From Comamonadaceae bacterium (lineage in GTDB: Bacteria; Pseudomonadota; Gammaproteobacteria; Burkholderiales; Burkholderiaceae_C): a stretch of DNA of 64,000 nucleotides. Below, in pieces: positions 1 to 9,159 of this stretch (within the stretch, counting starts at the first letter, position 1; the number at the start of each line of letters is the position of its first letter). A program made the position numbers and the translations under genes. The DNA lies in NCBI GenBank assembly GCA_947375135.1, contig CANCER010000005.1, positions 110,544 to 174,543 on the forward strand. Reading direction: 5' to 3'. The notes under the pieces were generated by a model. It was not told where the DNA came from, did no database searches, and worked only from the letters and a program-made list of their open reading frames with translations.

Positions 1-350
1 AAACGTGTCAGGGACGCAGCCAGGTTTTGCGCATCCTCCTGGAGCTTGCTGTCCAGCGCGGCCACTTCGCCCAGCAGGCGCTGCGCATGGGTGAGCGACT
101 TCAGCGCATCCTCCATGCCATCGTTCTCGCCGGTGGCGGCAGAGTCTGTGACGTACTGCTGGACCTGGATGGCCTCGACGTGCGTCTGGGCCAGCAGGCT
201 GGCCAGCCGGTCTGTCACCTGGTGCTCAAAGTCGCTGCGAGCGCGTATCTCATGCAAGGAGGTAATGGAGCCCGCCAGAATCCAGACGATCAGAAAGACC
301 GACAGGGCGATGTAGCCCGGAATGAACGCTCTGAGTCTGTGTGAATTCAT
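1..350 (-). CDS. Membrane receptor, N-terminal part (chemoreceptor-like), cut by window edge
   Basis: An open frame runs leftward from ATG at 348-350 and leaves the window without a stop, giving 116 visible residues. After a short basic N-terminus there is one hydrophobic helix at about residues 9-32, followed by a polar helical region rich in Gln, Ala and Leu. This is the layout of the first membrane segment and the ligand-side four-helix region of methyl-accepting chemotaxis proteins or sensor kinases. The signalling part that would separate these lies outside the window. No clear upstream regulatory site was identified. Confidence 0.6.
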   Translation of the reverse strand, partial: MNSHRLRAFIPGYIALSVFLIVWILAGSITSLHEIRARSDFEHQVTDRLASLLAQTHVEAIQVQQYVTDSAATGENDGMEDALKSLTHAQRLLGEVAALDSKLQEDAQNLAASLTR

Positions 351-486
351 CGCCTGGCGCCCGTGAAAGCGGTTTTATGTCGTTGCGATCCAGTTTAAGA
401 GAATCCGGCGCGGTTGCGCGCCGCGTTGTCGCAGGCCAATGCCCCTTGTTTTTCCAGGTTGATGACGCGGGGCTTACGGGCGACCT

Positions 487-498
487 AGGGTTAACCCT
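487..498. promoter_or_regulatory. Perfect 12-bp palindrome AGGGTTAACCCT
   Basis: A perfect palindrome sits in the 185-base gap between the divergent receptor gene and a small ORF, 38 bases before the ORF start. It lies in a locally AT-rich stretch and could be an operator for either gene. No regulator could be assigned. Confidence 0.3.
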
Positions 499-535
499 TA
501 AAATTAGATCACTTGAATTTACGAAAGGACGGATC

Positions 536-778
536 ATGTCCCCTCTGATGAGCGCCGCTGTGCGCAGCCCTGACGGCGTAGCCCCCGCATTGGCTGAAAT
601 GGCTCGTTTGGGCAGCGATTATCTGGCTTTGCCCTTCGACGTGGCGCGGGAGCAGTACGCCAAGTCGGTGCGTGCCGGCCTCGTCGAGCGCTCGCTGATT
701 GCCTCGGCCCGCTTCGAGCATGTGCTCAGCGCGATGGAGAGCCTGATGCTGGGCTGTCTGGCCCGGAGCTACCGGTAG
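536..778 (+). CDS. Small protein of unknown function
   Basis: An 80-residue ORF with ATG at 536 preceded by AAAGGA at a sensible distance. The sequence is mainly helical and charged, with no Cys pairs, signal peptide or membrane segment. Its last 53 bases overlap the 3' end of the convergent SulP gene. I do not recognise a family. The good ribosome-binding site, AT-rich upstream region and natural amino-acid mix favour a real gene, but a chance ORF is possible. Confidence 0.45.
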   Translation: MSPLMSAAVRSPDGVAPALAEMARLGSDYLALPFDVAREQYAKSVRAGLVERSLIASARFEHVLSAMESLMLGCLARSYR

Positions 779-2591
779 ACAGGGCGTCTTCCCAGTCCAG
801 CCAGTCCACCTGGTGGGTTGCGACATAGCGTTCCACCGAACTGCCGATGGTCGGAAAAAAGTGGTCACTGCCGATTTTTTCGAACAGGCCATAGCGCCGC
901 AGATGGTCCTTGACCGGGCCCTTGGTCTCGGCGAAGCACAGCTGGATACCCTCCTGTTGCAGTTCTTCATACAGCTCGCCCAGCACATCGGCGGCGGTGG
1001 AGTCCACATCGGTGACCGGCTCGGCGGCCGCTACCAGCCAACGCGTTTTGGTGGGTGCCGTAGACACGGCCCGCAAGACCTGCGCACGAAACATTTCCGC
1101 ATTGGCAAAAAAGAGGGGTGCATCCCAGCGAAATAACACCAGGCCGGGAATGCGCCTGGCCTCGGGGTGGCGCGACACGTCGTGGTAACCCTTCATGCCG
1201 TCCACCCGCCCCAGTACTGCATGGTAGGGGCGCCAGGCGCGCCAGACCAGCAGCATGAGCGAAATGGCCACGGCGATAAAAATGCCCTGCACCACCCCCA
1301 ACAGCGCCACGCCCAGCAGGCAGACGTTGGACAGCACGAACTCCTCGCGCCGCAGGTGGTACAGGCGCTTGACGTTCCGGACCTCCAGAATCGTCCAGCA
1401 AGCCGCGATCACCACCGCGCCCAAGGCGGCAGTGGGCAGGTGCGCCATCAACTGGGGCGCAAACAGCAGTAACACCGCAATGCCCGCGGCGCCGACCACG
1501 CCCGTGACCTGGGTGCGCGAGCCGGCCGACTCGGCCACCGGCGTGCGTGACGAACTGCTGCTGACAGAAAAGCCCTGAAACAGGCCTGTGGCCACATTGG
1601 CCAGCCCCAGGGCCATGATTTCCTGGTTGTCGTCCACGTAGTACTTTCCGCGGGTAGCGTAGATGCGCGAGAGCACGCTCATGTCGGCAATGGAAACCAG
1701 GGCGATCGCGACTGCACTGGCTGCCAACTGGTAGGCATCGTCCATGCGGATGGCCGGAATGGTGAAGGACGGCAAGCCTTGCGGCAGTACCCCCACCACG
1801 GCGACCTGCGCGCCCCCGGCCCCATCCAACGCGCGCACCGCCAGCGTGGCGCCCACCACGGCCAACAGCACACCCGGCACGCGTGGAAGCCAGCGTTTGC
1901 AGGCAAATATCAGCACCAGACAGCACCCGCCAATGGCCAGCGCTGACCCGTTGGTCTGGCCGGCGCGCACGCCGCCGTAGAGTGCGACGGCCGATTCGAG
2001 CAAGCTGCCGCCCTGGATGCGAAAGCCCAGCAGCTGGGGCAGTTGGCTTACCAGCAGGGTCAGTGCCATGCCGTTGAGGTAGCCGTAGCGGATGGGCTTG
2101 GACAGCAGGTCCGTGATGAAGCCGAAACGGGCCAGTCCTGCCAGCATGCAAAACAGGCCGCCCATCAGCGCCAGTGCGGCGGCCAAACTGGCAGCGCGTG
2201 CCGGATCACCGCCGGCCATGGGCAACACGGTCGCGGCTACCAGGGCGGCCAGCGCCGAGTCCGGGCCGATGACCAGGATGCGGCTGGGGCCGAAGACGGC
2301 ATAGACCAGCAGGGGAATGATGGTGGCGTAGAGACCGTAGATGGGCGACAGACCGGTAGCTTCTGCATAGCCCATGCCCACCGGTGCCAGCAGCGCAGTC
2401 AGCACCAGACCGGCACCCAGGTCTTTGGAAAATGTAGCCAGGTTGTAGTTGCGAAGAAGGGACAGGCCGGGCAGCCAGCGGCGCAGGCCGGCATGGCGCG
2501 TATGCCGGCTTGAACTGGAGCGGGTTGGGGTTTGATCGTTGGAATCCATGCTTTTTTGAAGGGTGCCTTTAGCTGCCACCATTCTTTCCAT
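726..2591 (-). CDS. SulP-family inorganic anion transporter with STAS domain
   Basis: A 621-residue protein of usual SulP length. A basic N-terminus is followed by a long membrane domain (about residues 55-460, 10-14 helices) holding the family region rich in Gly/Ala/Pro around GYAEATGLSPIYGLYA. A C-terminal STAS domain (about 490-600) follows. SulP proteins carry sulfate, bicarbonate or other anions across the inner membrane; the substrate cannot be read here. The start is uncertain: in-frame ATGs at 2591, 2582 and 2549 all have weak ribosome-binding sites. It appears monocistronic, and a terminator lies upstream between it and uspA. Confidence 0.88.
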   Translation of the reverse strand: MERMVAAKGTLQKSMDSNDQTPTRSSSSRHTRHAGLRRWLPGLSLLRNYNLATFSKDLGAGLVLTALLAPVGMGYAEATGLSPIYGLYATIIPLLVYAVFGPSRILVIGPDSALAALVAATVLPMAGGDPARAASLAAALALMGGLFCMLAGLARFGFITDLLSKPIRYGYLNGMALTLLVSQLPQLLGFRIQGGSLLESAVALYGGVRAGQTNGSALAIGGCCLVLIFACKRWLPRVPGVLLAVVGATLAVRALDGAGGAQVAVVGVLPQGLPSFTIPAIRMDDAYQLAASAVAIALVSIADMSVLSRIYATRGKYYVDDNQEIMALGLANVATGLFQGFSVSSSSSRTPVAESAGSRTQVTGVVGAAGIAVLLLFAPQLMAHLPTAALGAVVIAACWTILEVRNVKRLYHLRREEFVLSNVCLLGVALLGVVQGIFIAVAISLMLLVWRAWRPYHAVLGRVDGMKGYHDVSRHPEARRIPGLVLFRWDAPLFFANAEMFRAQVLRAVSTAPTKTRWLVAAAEPVTDVDSTAADVLGELYEELQQEGIQLCFAETKGPVKDHLRRYGLFEKIGSDHFFPTIGSSVERYVATHQVDWLDWEDALSTGSSGPDSPASGSPSR

Positions 2592-2656
2592 TTTCAGAAT
2601 GTGCGCAACCCGGACGGTGGCGCGGTGCGCTGAAACGCAGGCGTTGCGATGGACGC

Positions 2657-2690
2657 AAAAAAAAGGGGCGCGACGCGCCCCCTTTTTTTC
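2657..2690. terminator. Intrinsic terminator, bidirectional
   Basis: An 8-bp GC stem (GGGGCGCG at 2665-2672 with CGCGCCCC at 2674-2681) is flanked by eight A on the left and seven T on the right, so it can work on either strand. It lies just after the uspA stop and would end the lactate operon transcript, which runs leftward. Confidence 0.85.
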
Positions 2691-2703
2691 GACGGATAGC
2701 GCC

Positions 2704-3156
2704 TCAGACCTGCCGCACCACCAGCAGCGAGATCGGGCTGATGCGCGTCAGGCTCTCGGCCACGCTCCCCACCAGCAGGCGCTTGATGCCACCACCACCG
2801 TGCGCGCCCACCACCAGCAGATCGGCACCCCAGGACTGGGCCGCATCGGCAATCGCTTCGGCCACGCGCCGGTTGGCGGATTCAATCAGCAGGCGCTCCG
2901 TCGGGCAACCGGCGGCTGTGGCGCGGGCCACGGCGTCGTCCAGCATCTTGTTGGCGCCTATGCGGATTTCTTCCTTGATCTTGTCCACATTGATGAAGGA
3001 GCCCAGGCCCATGCCGTGTTGCATCAGGTCGGCCTCGTCCGCCACAAAGGTGACGCAAAGTCGGGCCTTGAAGGCCTGGGCCATGGCAATGGCTTCATCC
3101 AAGGCGCGGTTGGCGGTGCTGCTGCCATCGATGGCGACAAATACGTGTTTTTTCAT
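2704..3156 (-). CDS. Universal stress protein, UspA family
   Basis: A 150-residue single-domain Usp. The N-terminus has the first-strand pattern (VFVAIDGS), and the C-terminus has the ATP-binding signature G-x2-G-x9-G-S (GAHG then GS, about residues 120-135), so this is an ATP-binding Usp. It is the last gene of the lactate operon, 15 bases after the permease gene and just before a strong terminator. This suggests co-expression with lactate use. The molecular role of such small Usp proteins is usually unknown. Confidence 0.9.
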   Translation of the reverse strand: MKKHVFVAIDGSSTANRALDEAIAMAQAFKARLCVTFVADEADLMQHGMGLGSFINVDKIKEEIRIGANKMLDDAVARATAAGCPTERLLIESANRRVAEAIADAAQSWGADLLVVGAHGGGGIKRLLVGSVAESLTRISPISLLVVRQV

Positions 3157-3171
3157 GGTTGTTCTTTCGGG

Positions 3172-4833
3172 TTACTTGGACACCAGCATGGTGAAGGGCC
3201 AGACATAGGCTTGCAGGGTCACAAAGACGCCGACCAGACAGGCCAGTGCCATCGAGTGGAAGAAGACAAAGCGCAGGATGTCGCCTTCGTGGTTGAACCA
3301 TTTGGTGGCGGTGGATGCCACGACGATGGACTGGGCATCAATCATCTTGCCCATCACGCCGCCCGAACTGTTGGCTGCACCCATCAGGTTGGCCGACAGG
3401 CCGAGCTGCTCGGCTGCCACTTTTTGCATGCCGCCAAACAGCACGTTGGAGGCGGTGTCCGAGCCGGTCATGGCCACGCCGATCCAGCCCATCAGGGTGC
3501 CGAAGAAGGGGTAGAACCAGCCGGTGTTGGCAAAGGCCAGGCCCAGGGTGGTGTCGGTGCCGGAGTAGCGTGTCAGCGTGCCCAGGCCCAGCATCAGCAC
3601 GATGGTGGCCAGCGAGTAGCGCACCAGCCAGAAGGTGCGCAGATAGACCATGGCAATCTGCAGCAGCTTGTAGTTCATCACCAGCGCGCCGAGCACGGAC
3701 GCCAGCAGAATGCCGGTGCCGGTGGCGGACAGCAGGTTGAGCGTGTAGACGGCCGCTTCCTTGGTCGGATGGACCACCACGGGTGCCACTTTTTCCACCA
3801 GCAGGTGCAGGCCGCCCATTTCGAACTTGGGTGCATAGATGCCGTTGAGGAAGGTCTTGACCACCGGCAGACCCCAGATAAACACGAACACCGTCAGGAT
3901 CGCCCAGGGCATCCAGGCGCGCACCATGTCGGCCATGGAATGCTGGGTGATGGTGCCGGCTTGGGCGGGCGCATCCTCTTCGCTATGGCGTCCGCGCAGC
4001 GAGACCGAAGTCCAGATTTCCTTGGGTTGCCAGACGCGCAAAAAGCCGATCAGGCTGGCCATGGAAATGATGGCGGAAATAATGCCGACCAGCTCCGGCC
4101 CCATGTAGTTCGACACCAGGTATTCGGGGATGGCAAAGCTCACCGATGTCACCAGGATGGCGGGCCAGACTTGCATCATGCCCTTGCGCCCGGCAAAGGC
4201 CCAGACCAGCCAGAACGGAATCAGCAGCGAGAAGAAGGCCAGCTGCGTACCGATGGTGGCGGTCACCGCGGCCAGGTCATAGCCGTGCACCTTGGCCAGC
4301 GTGATCACCGGCGTGCCCAGGGCGCCGAAGGCCACGGGCGCGGTGTTGGCAATCAGGGTCAGCCCCGATGCGGCCAGCGGCGAAAAGCCCAGGCCGATCA
4401 GGATACCGGCCGTCACTGCCACCGGTGTGCCAAAGCCCGCCGCACCTTCAAAGAAAGCGCCAAAGCAAAACGCGATCAGCAGCAGCTGCAGGCGCCGGTC
4501 CTGGGTGATACCCGAGAGCGAGTCCTGCAGCACCTTGAAGCTGCCGTTCTGTTCGGCCAGTTGCTGCAAAAAGATGATGTTAAGCACAATCCAGCCGATC
4601 GGCAGCAGGCCGGTAAAGCCGCCCAACAGTGCGGCCTTGCCCGCCATTTCAGCGGGCATGCCATAGGCCAGGATGGCGATGGCCAGGGCGCTTAGCAGGC
4701 CCAGGCCCGCGGCGATATGCGCCTTGATATGCAGAAAGCCCAGGCAGATCAGCATCACCGCGACCGGCACGGCGGCCAGTAGGGTGGAGATGACCATATT
4801 CCCGAACGGGTCGTAAACTTGTTGCCAGATCAT
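3172..4833 (-). CDS. lctP: L-lactate permease, LctP family
   Basis: A 553-residue, strongly hydrophobic protein with 12-14 predicted helices and the conserved central block GAFFEGAAGFGTPVAV. It matches the lactate permease family (LldP/GlcA, about 550 residues), which imports lactate or glycolate with protons through the inner membrane. It lies 88 bases downstream of the D-lactate dehydrogenase gene in the lut cluster, and that context favours lactate over glycolate. The start ATG at 4833 is followed by a typical amphipathic N-terminus. Confidence 0.92.
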   Translation of the reverse strand: MIWQQVYDPFGNMVISTLLAAVPVAVMLICLGFLHIKAHIAAGLGLLSALAIAILAYGMPAEMAGKAALLGGFTGLLPIGWIVLNIIFLQQLAEQNGSFKVLQDSLSGITQDRRLQLLLIAFCFGAFFEGAAGFGTPVAVTAGILIGLGFSPLAASGLTLIANTAPVAFGALGTPVITLAKVHGYDLAAVTATIGTQLAFFSLLIPFWLVWAFAGRKGMMQVWPAILVTSVSFAIPEYLVSNYMGPELVGIISAIISMASLIGFLRVWQPKEIWTSVSLRGRHSEEDAPAQAGTITQHSMADMVRAWMPWAILTVFVFIWGLPVVKTFLNGIYAPKFEMGGLHLLVEKVAPVVVHPTKEAAVYTLNLLSATGTGILLASVLGALVMNYKLLQIAMVYLRTFWLVRYSLATIVLMLGLGTLTRYSGTDTTLGLAFANTGWFYPFFGTLMGWIGVAMTGSDTASNVLFGGMQKVAAEQLGLSANLMGAANSSGGVMGKMIDAQSIVVASTATKWFNHEGDILRFVFFHSMALACLVGVFVTLQAYVWPFTMLVSK

Positions 4834-4921
4834 GGGTTGTTCCTCATTGGTTTTTGAAAATTGAAAATCGTGAAATCAGTGTGTGGGGGCGCGGCGCGCA
4901 GCGGGTCTTCGTGGTGGTTGT

Positions 4922-7726
4922 TTAGCAAGCCGGTGCGTCCTCCTTGCGGCTGCACTCTTCGAGCAGATAGGCAACCGCGTGGTAAGGCCGTCCGGTCTCT
5001 TCGGTCAGGCCGATCTCGCAGGTGCGGTTGGTGGAAACGCCTTCGCAGCAGGTACTGGGCAACTCCGCGTGGATCTTGCGTAGCGCGTGGGTGTTGAGTT
5101 CGGGCACGACAAAGCCGCGGTCGCCGGCAAAGCCGCAGCAGGTCACGCCGGCGGGCTCCACCACTTGCTCGGCACAGGCAGATACCAGTTGGCGCAGCTT
5201 CTCATGCGTGCCGGTGCGCCTGGCGCTGCAGTTGATGTGCAGGGCAATGGGCCCTGGTTTTTTCTGCAGGCGGTGCTGCAGGCGCGGCAGCAGGGCGTCC
5301 ACCGCGAACTCATGGAAGTCCAGAATCTGCACGCGCCCGGCCAGCAGCTTTTGCATGCGCACGGAGCAACTGCTGGCATCCAGAATGATGGGGTAGTGGC
5401 CACCCTTGCCATCGTCGGCAGCAGCCAGCAGCGCCGTGGTCAGCGCATTGGACATGGCGTCCGCTTCTTCGGCCATGCCCTTGCTGGCCAGCATCAGGCC
5501 GCAGCAGAGTTTGTCAAAGCCTTCGGGCAGGCGCGGCGCGTAGCCGGCGCGTATCAGCAACTCGATCACCACATAGGCCAGTCCGGCCTCATCTCTGGTG
5601 TTGCCACCAAAGATGCGCGCGCCGCAGGTGGGGAAATACACCACCGGGTCGCCAGAGGAAGTGCGCAGTTGCTGCATGGGGTCTGCCTGCGGCAGGCGTC
5701 CGGCCTGCGGCATGGACTTTTTCCAGACACCGCCGGAGAGCTTGTTGAGCAGATCACCGCCCACCACCTTGGCGGCGATATGGCCTGCGCTCAGGCCCGC
5801 GCGGGACATGGTCGCCACCTTGCCAAAGTTCTCGCCTACAAGCTTGCCGACCGTGTGACTGGCGCTGCCCAGACCGCGGCCGCGCAGCAGGCGCGTGAGT
5901 TCACCGGTGTCGATACCCACGGGACAAGCGGTGGAGCACATGCCGCAACCGGCGCAGGTGTCCAGGCCGAAGTAGGCAAAGTCGGTGGCTACGCTGCCGG
6001 GGTCTTCCTGGGCCGCTTCGCGGCGCGACAGTTCACGCCAACTGACGATGCGCTGGCGCGGGGACAGGGTGAGGCGGTGCGAGGGGCACAGCGGTTCGCA
6101 AAAGCCGCATTCAATGCAGCTGTCGACAATCGCCTCGGCGGCCGGCATGGGCTTGAGGTGCTTCAGGTGCGATGCCGGGTCATCGGTGAGGATGACGCCG
6201 GGATTCAGCAATCCGCTCGGGTCGAACAAGGCCTTTATGCGGCGCATCAGATCGGTGGCTTGCTGGCCCCATTCCATCTCCACAAACGGGGCCATATTGC
6301 GGCCGGTGCCATGCTCGGCTTTCAGAGAGCCGTCGTACTTCTTCACCACCAGATCACAGACATCGTCCATGAAGCGCGCGTAGCGCTGCACCTCGGCCTC
6401 GTCGCCAAAGTCCTGCGTGAAGACGAAGTGCAGATTGCCTTCCAGCGCGTGGCCGAAGATGATGGCCTCGCTGTAGCCGTGCTTGAGAAACAGGGCCTGC
6501 AAATCCAGCGTGGCGGCGGCCAGGGATTCAATCGGGAAGGCCACGTCTTCAATGATCACCGTGGTGCCGGCCTTGCGCATGGCGCCGACCGAGGGGAAGG
6601 TGCCCTTGCGGACTTTCCAGTACATCTCGCAGGTGGCGGCATCAGAGGAGAACTGGGGTGGCTCTACGGTTTCAATACCTTGCAGCGCTTGCAAAACCGC
6701 GTCCATTTTCAGCTGCAGCGCAACGGCTGTTTCGGCGCGTACTTCAATCAGCAGGGCGGCCGCGTCAGAACCCAGGGTCTGGATCACCGCAGGCAGGCCG
6801 GGCTTGGTTTCCACCGAGCGCAACGCAGGGCGGTCCAGCAGTTCAACTGCTGCCACGGGCTTCGGCTTGAGCTGGATCACCGCATCGCAAGCACTTGCAA
6901 TGGTGGGGAAGAACACCAGCGCGCTGGCCTTGAACGGGTCTTCGGCCACAGTGTCAAACGTGATGCTGGAGATAAAGCCCAGCGTGCCTTCCGAGCCGAT
7001 CATCAGGTGCGACAGGATGTGGATCGGGTCGATGTAATCGATCAGCGCATTCAGGCTGTAGCCGGTGGTGTTCTTGATCTTGTACTTGTGGCGGATGCGC
7101 CCGGCCAGATCGTCGTCGGCGCGGGTCTGCTCACCCATCATCTGCAGTTCATCCAGCAATGCGCGGTGGCTGGTGCGGAAGGCGGCAAGGCTGTGCGCAT
7201 CCTGCGTGTCCAGCACGCTGCCGTCGGCCAGCAGCACGCGCATGCCTTGCAGGGTGCGGTAGCTGTTTTGCGCCGTGCCGCAGCACATGCCGGATGCATT
7301 GTTGGCCGCAATGCCGCCGATCTTGCAGGCGTTGATCGAGGCCGGGTCCGGCCCGATCTTGCGGCCGAGCGGCGCCAGACGGAAGTTGACCTCGCCGCCG
7401 ATGATGCCGGGCCCCAGGCGCACGCTGGCAGCGTCCGGCGCGATCTCGCAGGTGGCAAAGCCTTCGCCGATCAGCATCAGCACGCCATCGGTGACGGCCT
7501 GACCCGACAGGCTGGTGCCGGCCGCGCGAATCGTCACCGGGCGGTGGTGGGCGTGGGCGATTGCCAGAACGGCCTGGACCTCAGCCTCGTTTTCCACGAT
7601 GGCCACCACCTCGGGCGTGAGGCGGTAAAAACTGGCGTCCGTGCCATAGGCCAGGCGGCGCAGGTCGTCGAATACCACTTGTTTGGCAGGCAGAGCCTTG
7701 CCGAGGGCGTTGATGAGTGGGCTCAT
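4922..7726 (-). CDS. dld: FAD/[4Fe-4S] D-lactate dehydrogenase-type oxidoreductase
   Basis: A 934-residue fusion. The N-terminal FAD-binding PCMH domain contains RAAGTSLSGQ near residues 100-110. An FAD-oxidase C-terminal domain runs to about 520, then come two ferredoxin-like clusters (CIECGFC near 538 and CAGCGMC near 590) and two CCG domains (CCG near 739 and 865). This matches the large bacterial respiratory D-lactate dehydrogenases, though glycolate or 2-hydroxyglutarate are possible substrates. The start at 7726 overlaps the lutB stop by four bases (ATGA), implying translational coupling. The frame is open further upstream but overlaps lutB. Confidence 0.88.
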   Translation of the reverse strand: MSPLINALGKALPAKQVVFDDLRRLAYGTDASFYRLTPEVVAIVENEAEVQAVLAIAHAHHRPVTIRAAGTSLSGQAVTDGVLMLIGEGFATCEIAPDAASVRLGPGIIGGEVNFRLAPLGRKIGPDPASINACKIGGIAANNASGMCCGTAQNSYRTLQGMRVLLADGSVLDTQDAHSLAAFRTSHRALLDELQMMGEQTRADDDLAGRIRHKYKIKNTTGYSLNALIDYIDPIHILSHLMIGSEGTLGFISSITFDTVAEDPFKASALVFFPTIASACDAVIQLKPKPVAAVELLDRPALRSVETKPGLPAVIQTLGSDAAALLIEVRAETAVALQLKMDAVLQALQGIETVEPPQFSSDAATCEMYWKVRKGTFPSVGAMRKAGTTVIIEDVAFPIESLAAATLDLQALFLKHGYSEAIIFGHALEGNLHFVFTQDFGDEAEVQRYARFMDDVCDLVVKKYDGSLKAEHGTGRNMAPFVEMEWGQQATDLMRRIKALFDPSGLLNPGVILTDDPASHLKHLKPMPAAEAIVDSCIECGFCEPLCPSHRLTLSPRQRIVSWRELSRREAAQEDPGSVATDFAYFGLDTCAGCGMCSTACPVGIDTGELTRLLRGRGLGSASHTVGKLVGENFGKVATMSRAGLSAGHIAAKVVGGDLLNKLSGGVWKKSMPQAGRLPQADPMQQLRTSSGDPVVYFPTCGARIFGGNTRDEAGLAYVVIELLIRAGYAPRLPEGFDKLCCGLMLASKGMAEEADAMSNALTTALLAAADDGKGGHYPIILDASSCSVRMQKLLAGRVQILDFHEFAVDALLPRLQHRLQKKPGPIALHINCSARRTGTHEKLRQLVSACAEQVVEPAGVTCCGFAGDRGFVVPELNTHALRKIHAELPSTCCEGVSTNRTCEIGLTEETGRPYHAVAYLLEECSRKEDAPAC

Positions 7727-9159
7727 TTCTTGTTCTCCTCTTTCAATAAGTCGCGTAGCCGTTTGGCGGCGGGGACCAGGGGCGTGCGGCTGCGCGTCCA
7801 GGCACCCTGCTCCGAGGGAGACATGGACCGTCCGCGGCTCATGAACCACGATGCCAGGCGGTACATGCCCGCGCGGCTGTAGATCTGCGACCACACGCTC
7901 CACACCGCCGCTCCAGCCACGCTACGCCCGGCACCGCTGCCGCGCAATCTGGCATCTGCCGTATTCGGGCGGGCCTGCGCCTCGTTGCGCAGGCGCACCA
8001 GGATGTCGGGAATCGGGATCTTCACCGGGCAGACTTCGCCGCAGGCGCCGCACAGCGTGGAGGCGAATGCCAGCGGGTAGGTGCTCTCCAGGCCCAGCAT
8101 GTGCGGCGAGATGATGGCGCCGATCGGTCCGGGGTAGGTGGTGCCGTAGGCGTGGCCGCCTATGCGCGCATACACCGGGCAATGGTTCATGCAGGCGCCG
8201 CAGCGGATGCACTGCAGCGTGGCGCGCAACTCCTCGTCGGCAAAGGCCTGGGTACGGCCGTTGTCCAGCAAAATCAAGTGCATCTCTTCCGGGCCGTCAA
8301 GCTCACCGGCGCGGCGCGGGCCGCTGATCAGGTTGACATAGGTGGTGATGGGCTGGCCGGTGGCCGAGCGCGTCAGCAGGCTGACCAGTGGTGCCACATG
8401 CTCCAGCTTTTCCACCACTTTTTCAATGCCGGTGATGGCAATGTGGATGCGCGGCACGGTGGTGCACATGCGGCCGTTGCCTTCGTTTTCCACCAGGCAC
8501 AAAGTTCCGGTCTCAGAAACGGCAAAGTTCACACCCGAGAGGCCAATGTCCGCCTCGGCAAACTTGGCGCGCAGCACGCGCCGGCCAATAGCGATGAGCG
8601 CGTCCACGTCTTCGGTGTAGCGCACGCCCGGCACTTCCTTGGCAAACAGGGCGGCGATTTCCTGCTTGGTTTTGTGGATGGCCGGCATGATGATGTGCGA
8701 GGGCGTCTCACCGGCCAGTTGCACGATGTACTCGCCCATGTCCGACTCAAAGGCCTCGATGCCCGCGGCCTCCATGGCGTGGTTAAAACCCACCTCTTCG
8801 CTCACCATGGACTTGCCCTTGATGATGCGTTTGGCCTGCGCCCTATGGGCAATGCGGAGGGCGATGGCATTGGCCTCCTCGCCGTTCTGCGCCCAGTGCA
8901 CCTGCACGCCGCGTGCCTGCAAGTTAGCCTCCAACTGCTCCAAGAGACGCGGCAGATTGGCCAGGCTGTATTTTCTGATCGCCTCGCCCAGGTTGCGCAG
9001 GCCTTGCAGCTCGGAATCGTCGGTAAATTGTGCCTTGCGCTTGCTTTGGAGATAGTCCATGGCACCGCGGAAATTCTTGCGCTGGGCCGGGTCGTTGAGC
9101 ACGGCGCGGCTGCGTGCCTGAAAGTCTTCGCGCGGGTGGATTTGGATGACCTTGTTCAT
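7723..9159 (-). CDS. lutB: L-lactate utilization iron-sulfur protein LutB
   Basis: A 478-residue LutB/LldF-type protein. An N-terminal LUD domain (about residues 70-300) is followed by two [4Fe-4S] motifs, CIRCGACMNHCP near 316 and CGACGEVCP near 368, and a short C-terminal helical tail. With LutA and LutC it forms the cytoplasmic complex that oxidises L-lactate to pyruvate and feeds electrons to the respiratory chain. It overlaps lutC and dld by four bases each. The gene order is A-C-B rather than A-B-C. Confidence 0.93.
   Translation of the reverse strand: MNKVIQIHPREDFQARSRAVLNDPAQRKNFRGAMDYLQSKRKAQFTDDSELQGLRNLGEAIRKYSLANLPRLLEQLEANLQARGVQVHWAQNGEEANAIALRIAHRAQAKRIIKGKSMVSEEVGFNHAMEAAGIEAFESDMGEYIVQLAGETPSHIIMPAIHKTKQEIAALFAKEVPGVRYTEDVDALIAIGRRVLRAKFAEADIGLSGVNFAVSETGTLCLVENEGNGRMCTTVPRIHIAITGIEKVVEKLEHVAPLVSLLTRSATGQPITTYVNLISGPRRAGELDGPEEMHLILLDNGRTQAFADEELRATLQCIRCGACMNHCPVYARIGGHAYGTTYPGPIGAIISPHMLGLESTYPLAFASTLCGACGEVCPVKIPIPDILVRLRNEAQARPNTADARLRGSGAGRSVAGAAVWSVWSQIYSRAGMYRLASWFMSRGRSMSPSEQGAWTRSRTPLVPAAKRLRDLLKEENKK

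Noticed and set aside
373-395. Possible sigma-28 promoter for the receptor gene
   Set aside because: TAAACTGG and CGACATAA on the minus strand resemble the two boxes but the spacer is 7 rather than about 11 bases.
2563-4695. A 710-codon open frame on the plus strand opposite uspA and lctP
   Set aside because: It mirrors real minus-strand genes; the product is His/Gln/Gly-rich with no domain, as expected for antisense frames in GC-rich DNA.
5087-7882. A 931-codon open frame on the plus strand opposite dld
   Set aside because: Same reason: low-complexity translation and full overlap with a well-supported gene.
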